From contig PAKZ01000044.1 in NCBI GenBank assembly GCA_002706335.1, forward strand, positions 124,001-188,000: a stretch of 64,000 bases of DNA. Direction: 5' to 3'. This document shows positions 42,148 to 51,361 of the stretch, piece after piece. The DNA is from Ahrensia sp. Lineage in GTDB: Bacteria > Pseudomonadota > Alphaproteobacteria > Rhizobiales > Rhizobiaceae. The notes under the pieces are model-generated. The model made no database searches and was not told the origin of the DNA. It worked only from the letters and a program-made list of their open reading frames with translations. The position numbers and the translations under genes are program-made. The stretch's first letter is position 1. Every line of letters starts with the position of its first letter.

Positions 42148-44121
42148 ATGAAGCGTTTCATCAAACTTGCCGCCTTGAGCGCGTCCGCATTGACAATTGG
42201 CACGGTGACGGCCAGCGCGGACTATTCGCTCGAGATTCTGCATATCAATGACCTGCATTCGCGCATCGAGTCGATCAACAAATACGATTCGACCTGCTCT
42301 GCCGAAGACGAAACCGAAGGTAAGTGTTTCGGCGGTGTCGCACGTCTCGTCACGGCCGCCGCCGCGGCCCGCGAAAAAGCCGGTGACGGCAACATCATTT
42401 TCCTCAATGCCGGCGACAACTTCCAGGGTTCGCTGTTCTACACCACTTACAAGGGCGAGGCGGAAGCCGAGTTCCTCAACAAAATGGGCACGGATGTTGC
42501 GACGGTCGGCAACCACGAATTCGACGACGGTGAGGACGGTCTCGCAGGCTTCCTGGCGAAGGTCGAATTTCCGGTCATTTCCGCCAATGTGGTCGCCGAC
42601 AATGCTTCGGCGCTCGCCGAGAAGATCCCGGCCTATGTGATCCTCGAGAAAGGCGGCGAGAAGATCGGCGTCGTCGGCGCGGTCGCCAATGACACGAACG
42701 AATTGTCCTCGCCGGGCGAGCATGTGATGATCGCCGAGGATGTCGAGAAGATCACCGCCGCGGTCAAGGAACTGACCGACCAGGGCGTCAACAAGGTGAT
42801 CGCACTGACCCATGTCGGCTATCCGCGCGACCTCGCGGCTATCGCCAAGATCCCGGGTGTCGACGTCGTTGTCGGCGGCCACACCAACACCTTCCTGTCG
42901 AACACGGATGACGGCGCCGCCGGCCCGTACCCGACCTGGGTCGACAATCCGGACGGCTACAAGGTCCCGGTCGTGCAGGCCTATGCCTATTCAAAATATC
43001 TCGGCGACCTGAACGTCACATTCGACGACAATGGCGTGGTGACTGAAGCGACCGGCGAGCCGATCGTGATGGACGCCTCAGTGACGCCTGACCAGGCGTC
43101 GCTCGACCGCATTGCGGAACTCGGCGCTCCGATCGAGGAATTGAAGGCGAAAGTCATCGGCGACACGTCCGAAGCGATTGAGGGCAACCGCGACGTCTGC
43201 CGGGCGATGGAGTGCTCGATGGGCAACCTCGTCGCCGACGCCATGCTTGCACGCTCGAAGGATCAGGGTATCCAGATGGCGATCACGAATGGCGGCGGTT
43301 TGCGCGCTTCCATCGATGCCGGCGAAGTAACGATGGGCGAGGTTCTCACCGTATTGCCGTTCCAGAACACGCTGGCCACGTTCCAGTTGAAAGGCGCAGA
43401 CGTCGTCGCGGCGCTGGAGAATGGCGTCAGCCAGATCGAGGACGGCGCCGGACGCTTCCCGCAGGTCTCCGGCCTGAAATACACCTTCGACGTCTCGAAA
43501 GAGCCGGGTTCGCGGGTTTCCGACGTGATGGTCGCGGATGCAAGCGGTTCCTTCGCGCCAATCGATCCGGAGGCTACCTACGGCGTTGCGTCCAACAACT
43601 TCATGCGCGCGGGCGGCGATGGCTACAAGATCTTCGCCGACGATGGCATGAATGCCTATGACTACGGCCCGGGCCTCGAGCAGGTAGTCGCCGACTACAT
43701 TGCCGCCAATAGCCCGTACAAACCCTATACGGATGGCCGTATTACCGTCGCTGCCGCGATGGAAGAGGAAAAGCCGGCGATGGAAGAGGCCACCATGGAA
43801 GAAAAGCCGGCCATGGAGGAAAAAACCGAGGAGGCCGAGGTAGCCGTGCCTGATACCACACTCGGCGCTGGCTCCCTGTCGACGGAACCGCCGATGGTCG
43901 AAGCCGAGGAAAAAGCCGAAGACATGTCCAAGACCGAGGACATGGCCAAGGACGAGATGATGGACGGCACGAAGCACACCATCGCTCGTGGCGACAATTA
44001 CTGGGATCTCGCCAAGGAATATTACGGCGACGGGACTATGTGGACCAAGATCGCCGAGGCCAATCCCGAGATGGATGCCAACGATCTCAAAGTTGGCGCG
44101 GAACTGGTGATCCCTAAATAA
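42148..44121 (+). CDS. periplasmic 5'-nucleotidase with C-terminal LysM domain
   Basis: A 657-residue exported enzyme of the UshA/CpdB family that dephosphorylates nucleotides. The signal peptide ends TASA near residue 24. The metallophosphatase half has LHINDLHSRI (Asp35, His37), LNAGDNFQGS, TVGNHEFDDG and VVGGHTNTF. The 5'-nucleotidase C-domain has AITNGGGLRASI, LPFQNTLATFQ and SNNFMRAGGDGYKIF. A Glu/Met/Lys-rich linker with repeated EEKPAMEE units (about 535-600) leads to a C-terminal LysM domain (HTIARGDNYWDLAKEYYG ... LVIPK). The LysM should tie it to peptidoglycan. Confidence 0.92.
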   Translation: MKRFIKLAALSASALTIGTVTASADYSLEILHINDLHSRIESINKYDSTCSAEDETEGKCFGGVARLVTAAAAAREKAGDGNIIFLNAGDNFQGSLFYTTYKGEAEAEFLNKMGTDVATVGNHEFDDGEDGLAGFLAKVEFPVISANVVADNASALAEKIPAYVILEKGGEKIGVVGAVANDTNELSSPGEHVMIAEDVEKITAAVKELTDQGVNKVIALTHVGYPRDLAAIAKIPGVDVVVGGHTNTFLSNTDDGAAGPYPTWVDNPDGYKVPVVQAYAYSKYLGDLNVTFDDNGVVTEATGEPIVMDASVTPDQASLDRIAELGAPIEELKAKVIGDTSEAIEGNRDVCRAMECSMGNLVADAMLARSKDQGIQMAITNGGGLRASIDAGEVTMGEVLTVLPFQNTLATFQLKGADVVAALENGVSQIEDGAGRFPQVSGLKYTFDVSKEPGSRVSDVMVADASGSFAPIDPEATYGVASNNFMRAGGDGYKIFADDGMNAYDYGPGLEQVVADYIAANSPYKPYTDGRITVAAAMEEEKPAMEEATMEEKPAMEEKTEEAEVAVPDTTLGAGSLSTEPPMVEAEEKAEDMSKTEDMAKDEMMDGTKHTIARGDNYWDLAKEYYGDGTMWTKIAEANPEMDANDLKVGAELVIPK

Positions 44122-44148
44122 GGTTCAGCCGTATCGTGATGGAAGGGG

Positions 44149-44177
44149 GCGCGGGAAAATCCCGCGCTCTTTTCGTT
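44149..44177 (+). terminator. intrinsic terminator of the 5'-nucleotidase gene
   Basis: Stem GCGCGGGA/TCCCGCGC (44149-44167) with a short A loop, followed by TCTTTTCGTTT, 27 bases after the stop. Confidence 0.75.
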
Positions 44178-44258
44178 TTCGGCGGCACACAATGCCGCAT
44201 GAGACAGGATTGAATTTGGACAGGTCGCGGCTAAGTTCCGGCCAAAGGAAAGGCGGCC

Positions 44259-45323
44259 ATGACCATAACAACGACAATCGACCGTGAAGGAGCCCGGGCC
44301 ATCGGGCCGTTGCCGGCGGACCATCCGCCCGTGAAGATCCAGAAGATCGGGGTGCTGCTGGTCAATCTGGGAACGCCGGACGGCACCGACTACACATCGA
44401 TGCGGCGCTATCTGAAGGAGTTCCTGTCAGACAAGCGCGTGATCGAATGGCCGAAAGTGTTTTGGTATCCGATCCTTTACGGCATCGTCTTGAACACGCG
44501 ACCGGGCAAGGTCGGCAAGGCATATGAATCGATCTGGAACAAAGAGCGCGACGAGAGTTATCTGCGCACCTATACGCGCTCGCAGGCCGAAAAACTCGGC
44601 GAGGCGCTCGCGGGCCATCCGGAGATCGTTTGCGACTGGGGCATGCGTTATGGTCAGCCGTCGATCGACGAGCGCATGACGGCGTTGCGCGATCAGGGAT
44701 GCGACCGCATCCTGGTCTTCCCGCTCTATCCGCAATATTCGGCCGCGACGACCGCGACAGTCAACGACAAGACGTTCGAGTCGCTGATGGCGACGCGATT
44801 CATGCCGGCGATACGCACCGTTCCGGCCTATCATGACGAGCCGGTCTATATCGAGGCGCTGGCGCGGTCGATCGAAGGGCATTTCTCGACGCTCGATTAC
44901 GTTCCGGAAAAGCTCATCGCCTCCTATCACGGTATCCCGCAGAGCTACTTCAAGAAGGGCGATCCCTATCACTGCCAGTGTCAGAAGACGTCGCGACTGC
45001 TGGAACAGCGGCTCGGTTGGGAAAAAGGGCGGCTGATCACCTGTTTCCAGTCGCGTTTCGGTCCGGAGGAATGGCTGCAGCCCTATACGGACAAGACGAT
45101 CGAGGCGCTGGCGAAGGAAGGTGTGAAGTCGCTTGCCATCTTCAATCCCGGCTTCGTTTCCGACTGCCTCGAGACGCTTGAGGAAATCGCCGTAGCGGGC
45201 GGCGAGATTTTTCACGAGCATGGCGGCAAAAACTACACGCATATTCCCTGCCTGAATGACAGCGAGGATGGCATGTCCGTTATCGAGGCGATGGTGCGCC
45301 GGGAATTGCAGGGCTGGATCTGA
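44259..45323 (+). CDS. hemH: ferrochelatase
   Basis: A 354-residue enzyme that inserts ferrous iron into protoporphyrin IX, the last step of haem synthesis. Family marks are KIGVLLVNLGTPD, SDKRVIEWP, MRYGQPSI, VFPLYPQYSA, the metal-site His in LIASYHGIPQSYFKKGD, and FNPGFVSDCLETLEEI with the catalytic Glu region. A Cys pair in YHCQCQKTSRL recalls alphaproteobacterial ferrochelatases that bind a 2Fe-2S cluster, as in Caulobacter. It is next to no other haem gene but shares the window with the uptake island. Transcribed alone. Confidence 0.97.
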   Translation: MTITTTIDREGARAIGPLPADHPPVKIQKIGVLLVNLGTPDGTDYTSMRRYLKEFLSDKRVIEWPKVFWYPILYGIVLNTRPGKVGKAYESIWNKERDESYLRTYTRSQAEKLGEALAGHPEIVCDWGMRYGQPSIDERMTALRDQGCDRILVFPLYPQYSAATTATVNDKTFESLMATRFMPAIRTVPAYHDEPVYIEALARSIEGHFSTLDYVPEKLIASYHGIPQSYFKKGDPYHCQCQKTSRLLEQRLGWEKGRLITCFQSRFGPEEWLQPYTDKTIEALAKEGVKSLAIFNPGFVSDCLETLEEIAVAGGEIFHEHGGKNYTHIPCLNDSEDGMSVIEAMVRRELQGWI

Positions 45324-45433
45324 CGGCGCGTCGCACCAACGCCGCAATTGCAACGATAACGTAATCGTCGGTTTACGCCGTTCAGTTAAGACGGCGTGGG
45401 GTTTTATGCCGTTTTCGGCATTCGGAGGGCTAT

Positions 45434-46414
45434 ATGTTCGGTCTCGATATTGCCATTGCGGTCCTTGCCGCGCTTGTCGTCATCATTCTGTTCGCGGCGA
45501 TCAAGACGGTGCCGCAGGGATTTGCCTACACAGTGGAGCGTTTCGGGCGCTACACGCGCACGCTCGAGCCTGGGCTCAACATCATCGTGCCGTTCTTCGA
45601 CCGGATCGGCTCCAAGATGAACATGATGGAGCAAGTGTTGGACGTGCCGACGCAGGTCGTCATTACCCGCGACAATGCTTCCGTGGAGGCTGACGGCGTC
45701 TGCTTCTATCAGGTGCTGAACGCGCCGAAGGCGGCCTATCAGGTTTCCGGGCTGGAAAACGCCATCCTCAATCTGACGATGACCAATATCCGTTCAGTTA
45801 TGGGGTCCATGGACCTCGACGAACTGCTCTCGAACCGTGACGCGATCAACACGAAGCTGCTGCATGTCGTCGACGAAGCAGCGAGCCCGTGGGGTATCAA
45901 GATCACCCGTATAGAGATCAAGGATATCAATCCGCCGGCCGACCTCATCGCGTCGATGGGGCGGCAGATGAAGGCGGAGCGCGACAAGCGCGCCGAGATC
46001 CTCGAGGCTGAAGGCGCGCGGCAAGCGCAAATTCTGCGTGCGGAAGGGATGAAACAGGCTGCGATCCTCAAGGCCGAGGGTGAACGTGAAGCCGCCTATC
46101 GCGAGGCAGAGGCGCGGGAACGCCTCGCCGAAGCCGAAGCGAACGCGACAAAATCGGTGTCCGAGGCCATAGCCGGCGGCTCGACACAGGCCATCAACTA
46201 CTTCGTGGCGCAGAAATATACCGAAGCGTTGCAGACGATCGGTTCGGCACCGAACCAGAAGATCGTCATGTTGCCAATGGAAGCGGCCTCGCTAATCGGC
46301 TCGCTTGGCGGGATCGGCGCGATCGCCAAGGAAGTCTTCGGCGACAGGGCGCTGGACGAAGCGCGCGGCCGTGCCGCGCCGCCAACGGTCCCGCCGGTTC
46401 CCGGCAGGCAGTAA
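45434..46414 (+). CDS. SPFH/Band-7 membrane protein (stomatin/QmcA-like)
   Basis: A 326-residue prohibitin-homology protein with one N-terminal membrane helix ([18 protein letters not shown]). The SPFH domain starts [15 protein letters not shown], with [14 protein letters not shown] and [13 protein letters not shown] long helix rich in Ala/Glu/Arg ([20 protein letters not shown]) forms the coiled coil. Such proteins form large rings at the inner membrane and often pair with NfeD, which follows after 15 bases. This pairing supports a membrane-quality or lipid-domain role. Confidence 0.93.
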   Translation: MFGLDIAIAVLAALVVIILFAAIKTVPQGFAYTVERFGRYTRTLEPGLNIIVPFFDRIGSKMNMMEQVLDVPTQVVITRDNASVEADGVCFYQVLNAPKAAYQVSGLENAILNLTMTNIRSVMGSMDLDELLSNRDAINTKLLHVVDEAASPWGIKITRIEIKDINPPADLIASMGRQMKAERDKRAEILEAEGARQAQILRAEGMKQAAILKAEGEREAAYREAEARERLAEAEANATKSVSEAIAGGSTQAINYFVAQKYTEALQTIGSAPNQKIVMLPMEAASLIGSLGGIGAIAKEVFGDRALDEARGRAAPPTVPPVPGRQ

Positions 46415-46429
46415 CGGGCGAGCGCCAAA

Positions 46430-46894
46430 ATGATCCTCGAAACGATACAAGAACTCGGCGGCTGGAGTTGGGTAATTCTCGGTTTTGTGCTGCTTGGGCT
46501 GGAGATTCTCGCGCCTGGCATCTTCTTTCTCTGGCTCGGCGCTGCGGCGCTGGTGATCGGCGCCATCTCTCTGATGGTCTGGGGACTGGGTGCGGAACTC
46601 TGGGTCTGGCAAGTGCAGGTGCTGGGGTTCCTGATTCTGTCGATTGTGCTGGCCTACGCGGGCCGGTCGTGGCTGTCGCGCAACGAGGTGGAGAGCGATG
46701 AGCCGATGTTGAACGACCGGGTGGCGCAGCTGGTCGGCCAGACTGCCACGCTGGAACAACCGATCGTCAACGGTGTCGGCCGTGTTCGCCTCGGCGACAC
46801 GCTTTGGCGGGTCAGGGGAGAGGACATGCCGGCAGGAACCAAGGTGCGTATTCGCGGCGGCAATTCCGACCGCCTGGACGTCGAAAGCGCCTAG
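46430..46894 (+). CDS. NfeD-family membrane protein
   Basis: A 154-residue short NfeD (NfeD1b type, no protease domain). Two to three membrane helices occupy residues 8-80 (WVILGFVLLGLEILAPGIFF, LVIGAISLMVWGL). The soluble C-terminal OB-fold has LVGQTATLEQPIVNGVGRVR, LGDTLWRVRGEDMPAGTKVR and RLDVESA. It acts with the SPFH protein encoded just upstream. Its end overlaps the convergent response-regulator gene by 4 bases. Confidence 0.93.
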   Translation: MILETIQELGGWSWVILGFVLLGLEILAPGIFFLWLGAAALVIGAISLMVWGLGAELWVWQVQVLGFLILSIVLAYAGRSWLSRNEVESDEPMLNDRVAQLVGQTATLEQPIVNGVGRVRLGDTLWRVRGEDMPAGTKVRIRGGNSDRLDVESA

Positions 46895-47247
46895 GCGACC
46901 GAAAGTTGGCGGGCGACGTCGGCATAGTCGACGGGCTTGGGGAGAATTGCCACGGGCCCCGGCGCGTGGCCGATGATTTCGCCGCGGCTGCGGCCTGTGA
47001 CAAAGGCGTAGGGAATATGAGAGCCGTACGCCTGTTCGGCGATGCTGAGGCTCGTCTCGCTGCCGAGGTCATAATCGAGAATCGCCGCGCGGATATCATG
47101 CGCCTTCAACAAGGCCATCGCTGTATCCGTGTCGTAGGCGAGCAGGCACGCGAAACCCGCCAAGGTCAGCGTATCCTCGGCGTCGAGCGCGATCAGTGGA
47201 TCATCCTCGACAAGCAATACCGACAGTTTTTCGCGTGTGTTGGTCAT
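46891..47247 (-). CDS. single-domain response regulator
   Basis: A 118-residue receiver domain with no output module. The acidic pair is in VLLVEDDPLIALDAED, the phospho-acceptor in AAILDYDLGSETS, the Thr switch in YAFVTGRSRGE, and the conserved Lys in AILPKPVDY. It may act by protein contact or as a phosphate sink. No kinase gene is adjacent. It is divergent from nothing obvious; kpsF lies upstream on the same strand with 128 bases between. Confidence 0.88.
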   Translation of the reverse strand: MTNTREKLSVLLVEDDPLIALDAEDTLTLAGFACLLAYDTDTAMALLKAHDIRAAILDYDLGSETSLSIAEQAYGSHIPYAFVTGRSRGEIIGHAPGPVAILPKPVDYADVARQLSVA

Positions 47248-47375
47248 GTCAGGTCAATGGCGGAGATGCCGTTTGGTTGCCTGTACGGTGTCCCAATTCA
47301 GGAATTACCGGCAAATCCGCGCGGTTTGGTAAACGCGCAGTTAAGCATGGCCGCGGACGATCAGGAGCGTGCGCG

Positions 47376-48371
47376 TCAGGCGACGCCGATCTTGAGAAGA
47401 TCGTGGAAATGGACAACGCCGACTGGTTTCGTCCCGTTGACAACGATCAGCGCCGAGATGTTATGGCGGTTCAAGATGTCCATGGCGGTCGCTGCCAGCG
47501 TCTGTTCCGTCACGGTTTTCGGCGTCCTGGTCATGACGTCGTCGACCAGATGTCCCGACAAATCGCGGTCGAGGCTGCGGGCGAGGTCGCCGTCGGTGAA
47601 GATTCCCACCAGATGGCCATCACTATCCGTCACGCCGACGCAACCGACGCGTTTTTCTGCCAGCACCTGAACGGTGTGAGGCATCGAGGTGCCGAGGGGT
47701 ACCAGCGGCACATCCTTGCCGATCCGCATGATCTCGCCGACATGGGTAAGGCTCGCACCGAGTTTCCCGCCGGGATGGAAGGTGCGGAAATCGGATGCCG
47801 AGAAGCCGCGGCTTTCCAGCAGCGCGACGGCAAGCGCATCGCCGAGAGCCAACTGCATCAAGGTCGAGGTGGTCGGCGCAAGACCGTGCGGGCATGCCTC
47901 GTCTGCCCTCGGCATGATCAGGACGATGTCTGCCTCGCGCGCCAGTGTCGATTCAGCGCCGGCGGTAATCGCAATCAGCGGGATTTCAAAGCGGCGCGAA
48001 TAGCGCAGGATACCGCTCAGTTCCTGGGTTTCACCCGACCAAGACATTGCGATGATCGCGTCGTCCCGGGCGATCATGCCGAGATCGCCGTGATTGGCCT
48101 CGGCGGGATGGACGAAAAAAGCCGGCGTGCCGGTTGAAGCCAGCGTCGCCGCGATCTTGGAGCCTATGTGGCCGCTCTTGCCGACGCCGGTCACTATGAC
48201 ACGACCGCTGATCGCATCGATTGCCTCGATCGCCGACTGGAAGGAACTGCCGAGCCCGTTGCCGATCGCCTCGTAAAGCGCAGCGAGCCCCTTTTGCTGG
48301 AAGGCCAGCGTTTTCATCGCCGACAGGATCGGCCCGCCCAATGGCTCTTTCAAATCGGCTTTGCTGCTCAT
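47376..48371 (-). CDS. kpsF: KpsF/GutQ-type arabinose-5-phosphate isomerase
   Basis: A 331-residue enzyme that interconverts ribulose-5-phosphate and arabinose-5-phosphate, the first step to Kdo of lipopolysaccharide. The SIS domain has VIVTGVGKSGHIGSKIAATLAS, STGTPAFFVHPAEANHGDLGM and AMSWSGETQEL. Two CBS repeats follow (about 205-330, including GVTDSDGHLVGIFTDGDLARSL and LNRHNISALIVVNGTKPVGV). The same fold and length as E. coli KdsD/KpsF. No Kdo genes are adjacent. Confidence 0.93.
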   Translation of the reverse strand: MSSKADLKEPLGGPILSAMKTLAFQQKGLAALYEAIGNGLGSSFQSAIEAIDAISGRVIVTGVGKSGHIGSKIAATLASTGTPAFFVHPAEANHGDLGMIARDDAIIAMSWSGETQELSGILRYSRRFEIPLIAITAGAESTLAREADIVLIMPRADEACPHGLAPTTSTLMQLALGDALAVALLESRGFSASDFRTFHPGGKLGASLTHVGEIMRIGKDVPLVPLGTSMPHTVQVLAEKRVGCVGVTDSDGHLVGIFTDGDLARSLDRDLSGHLVDDVMTRTPKTVTEQTLAATAMDILNRHNISALIVVNGTKPVGVVHFHDLLKIGVA

Positions 48372-48515
48372 GCGCGACCGCTACTCCACCGCCACTGTTT
48401 TGTCCATCGAGCAGATGCGCGCAGGCTGCCGGATTCGCACAGCTTTCGGCTCCCGCCTAAGCATTCGTTAACCACAGACGTTTAGGTTTCGCTAAGGAAA
48501 ACGAGGTGATTGGCC

Positions 48516-49979
48516 GTGACGACGGTCCTGCATAGAAAACCATTCGGCCGGAAGCGCATTTCTGCCTTTTCAGCGCGCCTCGCCGCAGGCGTAGCGATCG
48601 GCTGCGCCCTTTGCGTACCGGTTCTTGCCCAGAATGCCGCCGAATCCGCTGGCGATGAAATGATCTGGAGCAATTCGGACACGGCGATTGCCGAAGCGGA
48701 TGCAACCGGTGCTGCGAATGAAGCCAACGCCAGGACCGAGCCGGAACTCGACGACACCAGGACATCCGGAACGTCGCGCGCATCGCCGGCGGCGCCCGCC
48801 GACCCTGTACAGGGTGTCGGTGGAACGCCGGAGGACGATCCCTATGCCGCGCCCGGTATTCCGGTCGGCAGCTTCATCCTGCGGCCGACACTCGATCTTG
48901 GGCTGACGGGGCAGCGCGACAACGGTACCAATTCGCTGCTCGGAGACTCGGCGCTGCGGCTCGATCTCTCTTCCGACTGGTCGCGCCATGAGCTGAACAT
49001 CACCGCGGAAGGGCAACTGCAAAAGACGCTGAATGGCGAAGGTCTGGACCCGGAATTCTCCGTGGAAGCCACCGGCCGATTTGATCTCGGAGCGACCACG
49101 ACGCTGACAGCGACATTCGGTTACAGCTATCAGGAGGACGATCCGCAGTCGGCCGCCTTTCTCGCCGCGACCGATCCGGCCCTGATCCCGGCGGTGACCG
49201 GCGTCAACGATCCGGTCACGCAGGTGTTGCAGGGATCGCTCGGTGTTCGCCAGGAATTCGGACGGCTTTTTACCGAGGTTGGCGTTTCCGCCGCGCATGA
49301 GACTTATGGCGACGCCGAGCTCAGCGACGGCTCCGCGATCCCGCAGTCTGACCTCGACAATACGACGATCGACGGGCGGCTGCGCCTGGGCCTGGAGGCC
49401 TCGGCGGTCTTCTCGCCTTTCGTCGAGGCGTCCTATGGCTTGCGGCGCATGGATGAGACGCCGGACAGCGGCGGCATGAACCGTGATGCGGTTCGTTACG
49501 GATTGCGGCTCGGTACAGGCATGGATCTCGGCGAGAAGCTGAGCGGCGAGGTTTCCGCGGGCTATAGGGTCGAGGACTTGGCGGATGCGGCGCTTCAGGA
49601 CATTGCCGGTGTTTCCGTCGATGCGAGCCTCAACTGGTCGCCGCGCCGCGGCACCGATGTTGATTTGCAACTTTCCACCTCGACTGAACCAAGCGGAATT
49701 TCCGGGAACAGTGGAGCACTGCTCTATCTCGCCGATCTCGGCGTGACGCACCAGCTTCGCGCCAATTTGACGGCCGAGGCCGGCTTCACCGCCGAATATC
49801 GCCATGACCAGTCAGGCACTGATGAGACCACGCTGGGAGCGGAACTCGCGCTGACATACTGGTTCAACCGGTTTGCCGGAATGACGACGCGAATCGGGCA
49901 CGAGCAGGTGCTCAGCCCGGACCCCGCCGGGCGTACGAAGACAACAACCGCCTATCTCGGCCTGCGGTTGCAACGATAA
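48516..49979 (+). CDS. outer-membrane beta-barrel protein
   Basis: A 487-residue exported protein. A long basic N-terminus leads to a hydrophobic signal (LAAGVAIGCALCVPVLAQ). The first ~100 mature residues are acidic and Ser/Thr/Ala-rich. The rest alternates in short amphipathic strands typical of an outer-membrane barrel of unknown function (FILRPTLDLGLTGQRDNGT, LTATFGYSYQEDD, VSAGYRVEDLADAAL), closing with TTTAYLGLRLQR. The GTG at 48516 has GAGGTG at good spacing; a TTG at 48510 is too near that site. Confidence 0.78.
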   Translation: MTTVLHRKPFGRKRISAFSARLAAGVAIGCALCVPVLAQNAAESAGDEMIWSNSDTAIAEADATGAANEANARTEPELDDTRTSGTSRASPAAPADPVQGVGGTPEDDPYAAPGIPVGSFILRPTLDLGLTGQRDNGTNSLLGDSALRLDLSSDWSRHELNITAEGQLQKTLNGEGLDPEFSVEATGRFDLGATTTLTATFGYSYQEDDPQSAAFLAATDPALIPAVTGVNDPVTQVLQGSLGVRQEFGRLFTEVGVSAAHETYGDAELSDGSAIPQSDLDNTTIDGRLRLGLEASAVFSPFVEASYGLRRMDETPDSGGMNRDAVRYGLRLGTGMDLGEKLSGEVSAGYRVEDLADAALQDIAGVSVDASLNWSPRRGTDVDLQLSTSTEPSGISGNSGALLYLADLGVTHQLRANLTAEAGFTAEYRHDQSGTDETTLGAELALTYWFNRFAGMTTRIGHEQVLSPDPAGRTKTTTAYLGLRLQR

Positions 49980-50081
49980 AAAAGCGCGCCGAATTTATGC
50001 CATCGAATCGGGAGATGGTTGGAATCCCGAAGGCCGAAACGGCAGAATACGCGGCGCGGAACCCTTAAAGGAGTGAATAGC

Positions 50082-51302
50082 ATGCCATTCGCACCGAGTT
50101 TCCGTATTTCCGGGATTGTCATCGCCGCGACGGTTGTCCTCGGCTCGATGACCGTTTCCGGAGCGCAGGCAGAGGCCGGCTTCCAGCGATGGATCCAGGA
50201 TTTTCGGAAGGTCGCGGTCGCCAACGGCGTTTCCGGCAGTGTCTACGACAAGGCCTTTGCCGGCGTGACCGTGCCCGATCCGGAGGTTCTGGAAAAGGCC
50301 CGGTTCCAGCCTGAATTCCAGGATGAGGCCTGGCAATATATCGACGGCCGGGTGCATGAACGCTCAATTGCCACCGGGCGCGCCATGCTGCGCAAATATG
50401 GTCGTCTCCTAAACGATATCGAGCGCAAAACGGGCGTCGACAAGCACATTGTCCTCGCCATCTGGTCGATGGAATCCGATTATGGCGAGTTCCTGAAGCG
50501 CACCGACCGGCTCCACTATGTGCCGCAAGCGCTGGCGACCCTTGCCTATGCCGACCGGCGCCGCGCCAAATATGCGCGCAGCCAACTGATCGGGGCCTTG
50601 AAGATCCTCCAGCGCGGCGACGTGTCCCGCAATGGCCTGACGGGATCCTGGGCGGGAGCGATGGGCCACACCCAGTTCATCCCGACGAGCTACCTCGCCT
50701 TTGCGGTGGATGGCGATGGCGACGGGCGTCGCGATATCTGGAATTCAGTTCCCGATGCGTTGTGGACCGCGGCGAACCTCTTGGACCGCAATGGCTGGCA
50801 AACCGGGGAGACCTGGGGTTACGAGGTGACGCTGCCGCCGGGCCGCAAGTTCCCGGGCGGGTCCATGTCACTGTCCAAATGGCAGAGCATCGGTGTGGTT
50901 CGCCCGAACGGCAAGCCGTTCCCGAGGCCCGGCCAGAACGCCGAATTGAAGGTTCTGCAGGGTCGCGACGGGCCGGCCTTCCTGATGGTCAAGAACTTCT
51001 TCGTGCTGAAGCGCTACAACAATGCCGACAAATATGCACTCGCAGTCGGCCTCCTTGCCGACCAGATCGCGGGATACCCGGCACCGTCGCGCGACTGGTC
51101 GCGGCCGTTCACGAAGCTCTCCATATCCGAAAGCGAGGAACTGCAGAAGCGGCTGAAGGGCGCGGGCTTCTATGACGGCGAAATCGACGGCAAGATCGGC
51201 CCGGCCTCGCGCAGCGCGATCCTCTCCTTCCAGGCGCAATACGGCATGGAGCGGGATGGCTATGCCTCCAAGGAATTGCTAAAGGTGCTGCGAGGCCAAT
51301 GA
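50082..51302 (+). CDS. mltB: lytic murein transglycosylase, MltB family
   Basis: A 406-residue exported enzyme that cleaves glycan strands of peptidoglycan with 1,6-anhydro ends. The signal peptide spans roughly 1-28 (ISGIVIAATVVLGSM, cleavage near AQA). The SLT_2 domain has the catalytic Glu in LAIWSMESDYGEF, then ALATLAYADRRRAKYARSQL and GAMGHTQFIPTSY. A PG_binding_1 domain closes the protein (LQKRLKGAGFYDGEIDGKIG ... YGMERDGYASKELL). AAAGGAG precedes the ATG at 50082. Confidence 0.93.
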   Translation: MPFAPSFRISGIVIAATVVLGSMTVSGAQAEAGFQRWIQDFRKVAVANGVSGSVYDKAFAGVTVPDPEVLEKARFQPEFQDEAWQYIDGRVHERSIATGRAMLRKYGRLLNDIERKTGVDKHIVLAIWSMESDYGEFLKRTDRLHYVPQALATLAYADRRRAKYARSQLIGALKILQRGDVSRNGLTGSWAGAMGHTQFIPTSYLAFAVDGDGDGRRDIWNSVPDALWTAANLLDRNGWQTGETWGYEVTLPPGRKFPGGSMSLSKWQSIGVVRPNGKPFPRPGQNAELKVLQGRDGPAFLMVKNFFVLKRYNNADKYALAVGLLADQIAGYPAPSRDWSRPFTKLSISESEELQKRLKGAGFYDGEIDGKIGPASRSAILSFQAQYGMERDGYASKELLKVLRGQ

Positions 51303-51361
51303 TGCCGGCGCGGCCGTGCTGCGCCAACCGGTAGTGTGATCGGGGCACAAGAGTGTTCAAC

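Noticed and set aside
43740..43850. EEKPAMEE repeats as a tandem DNA repeat or mobile insertion
   Set aside because: The repetition is imperfect at DNA level and stays in frame within the 5'-nucleotidase, so it is treated as a protein linker.
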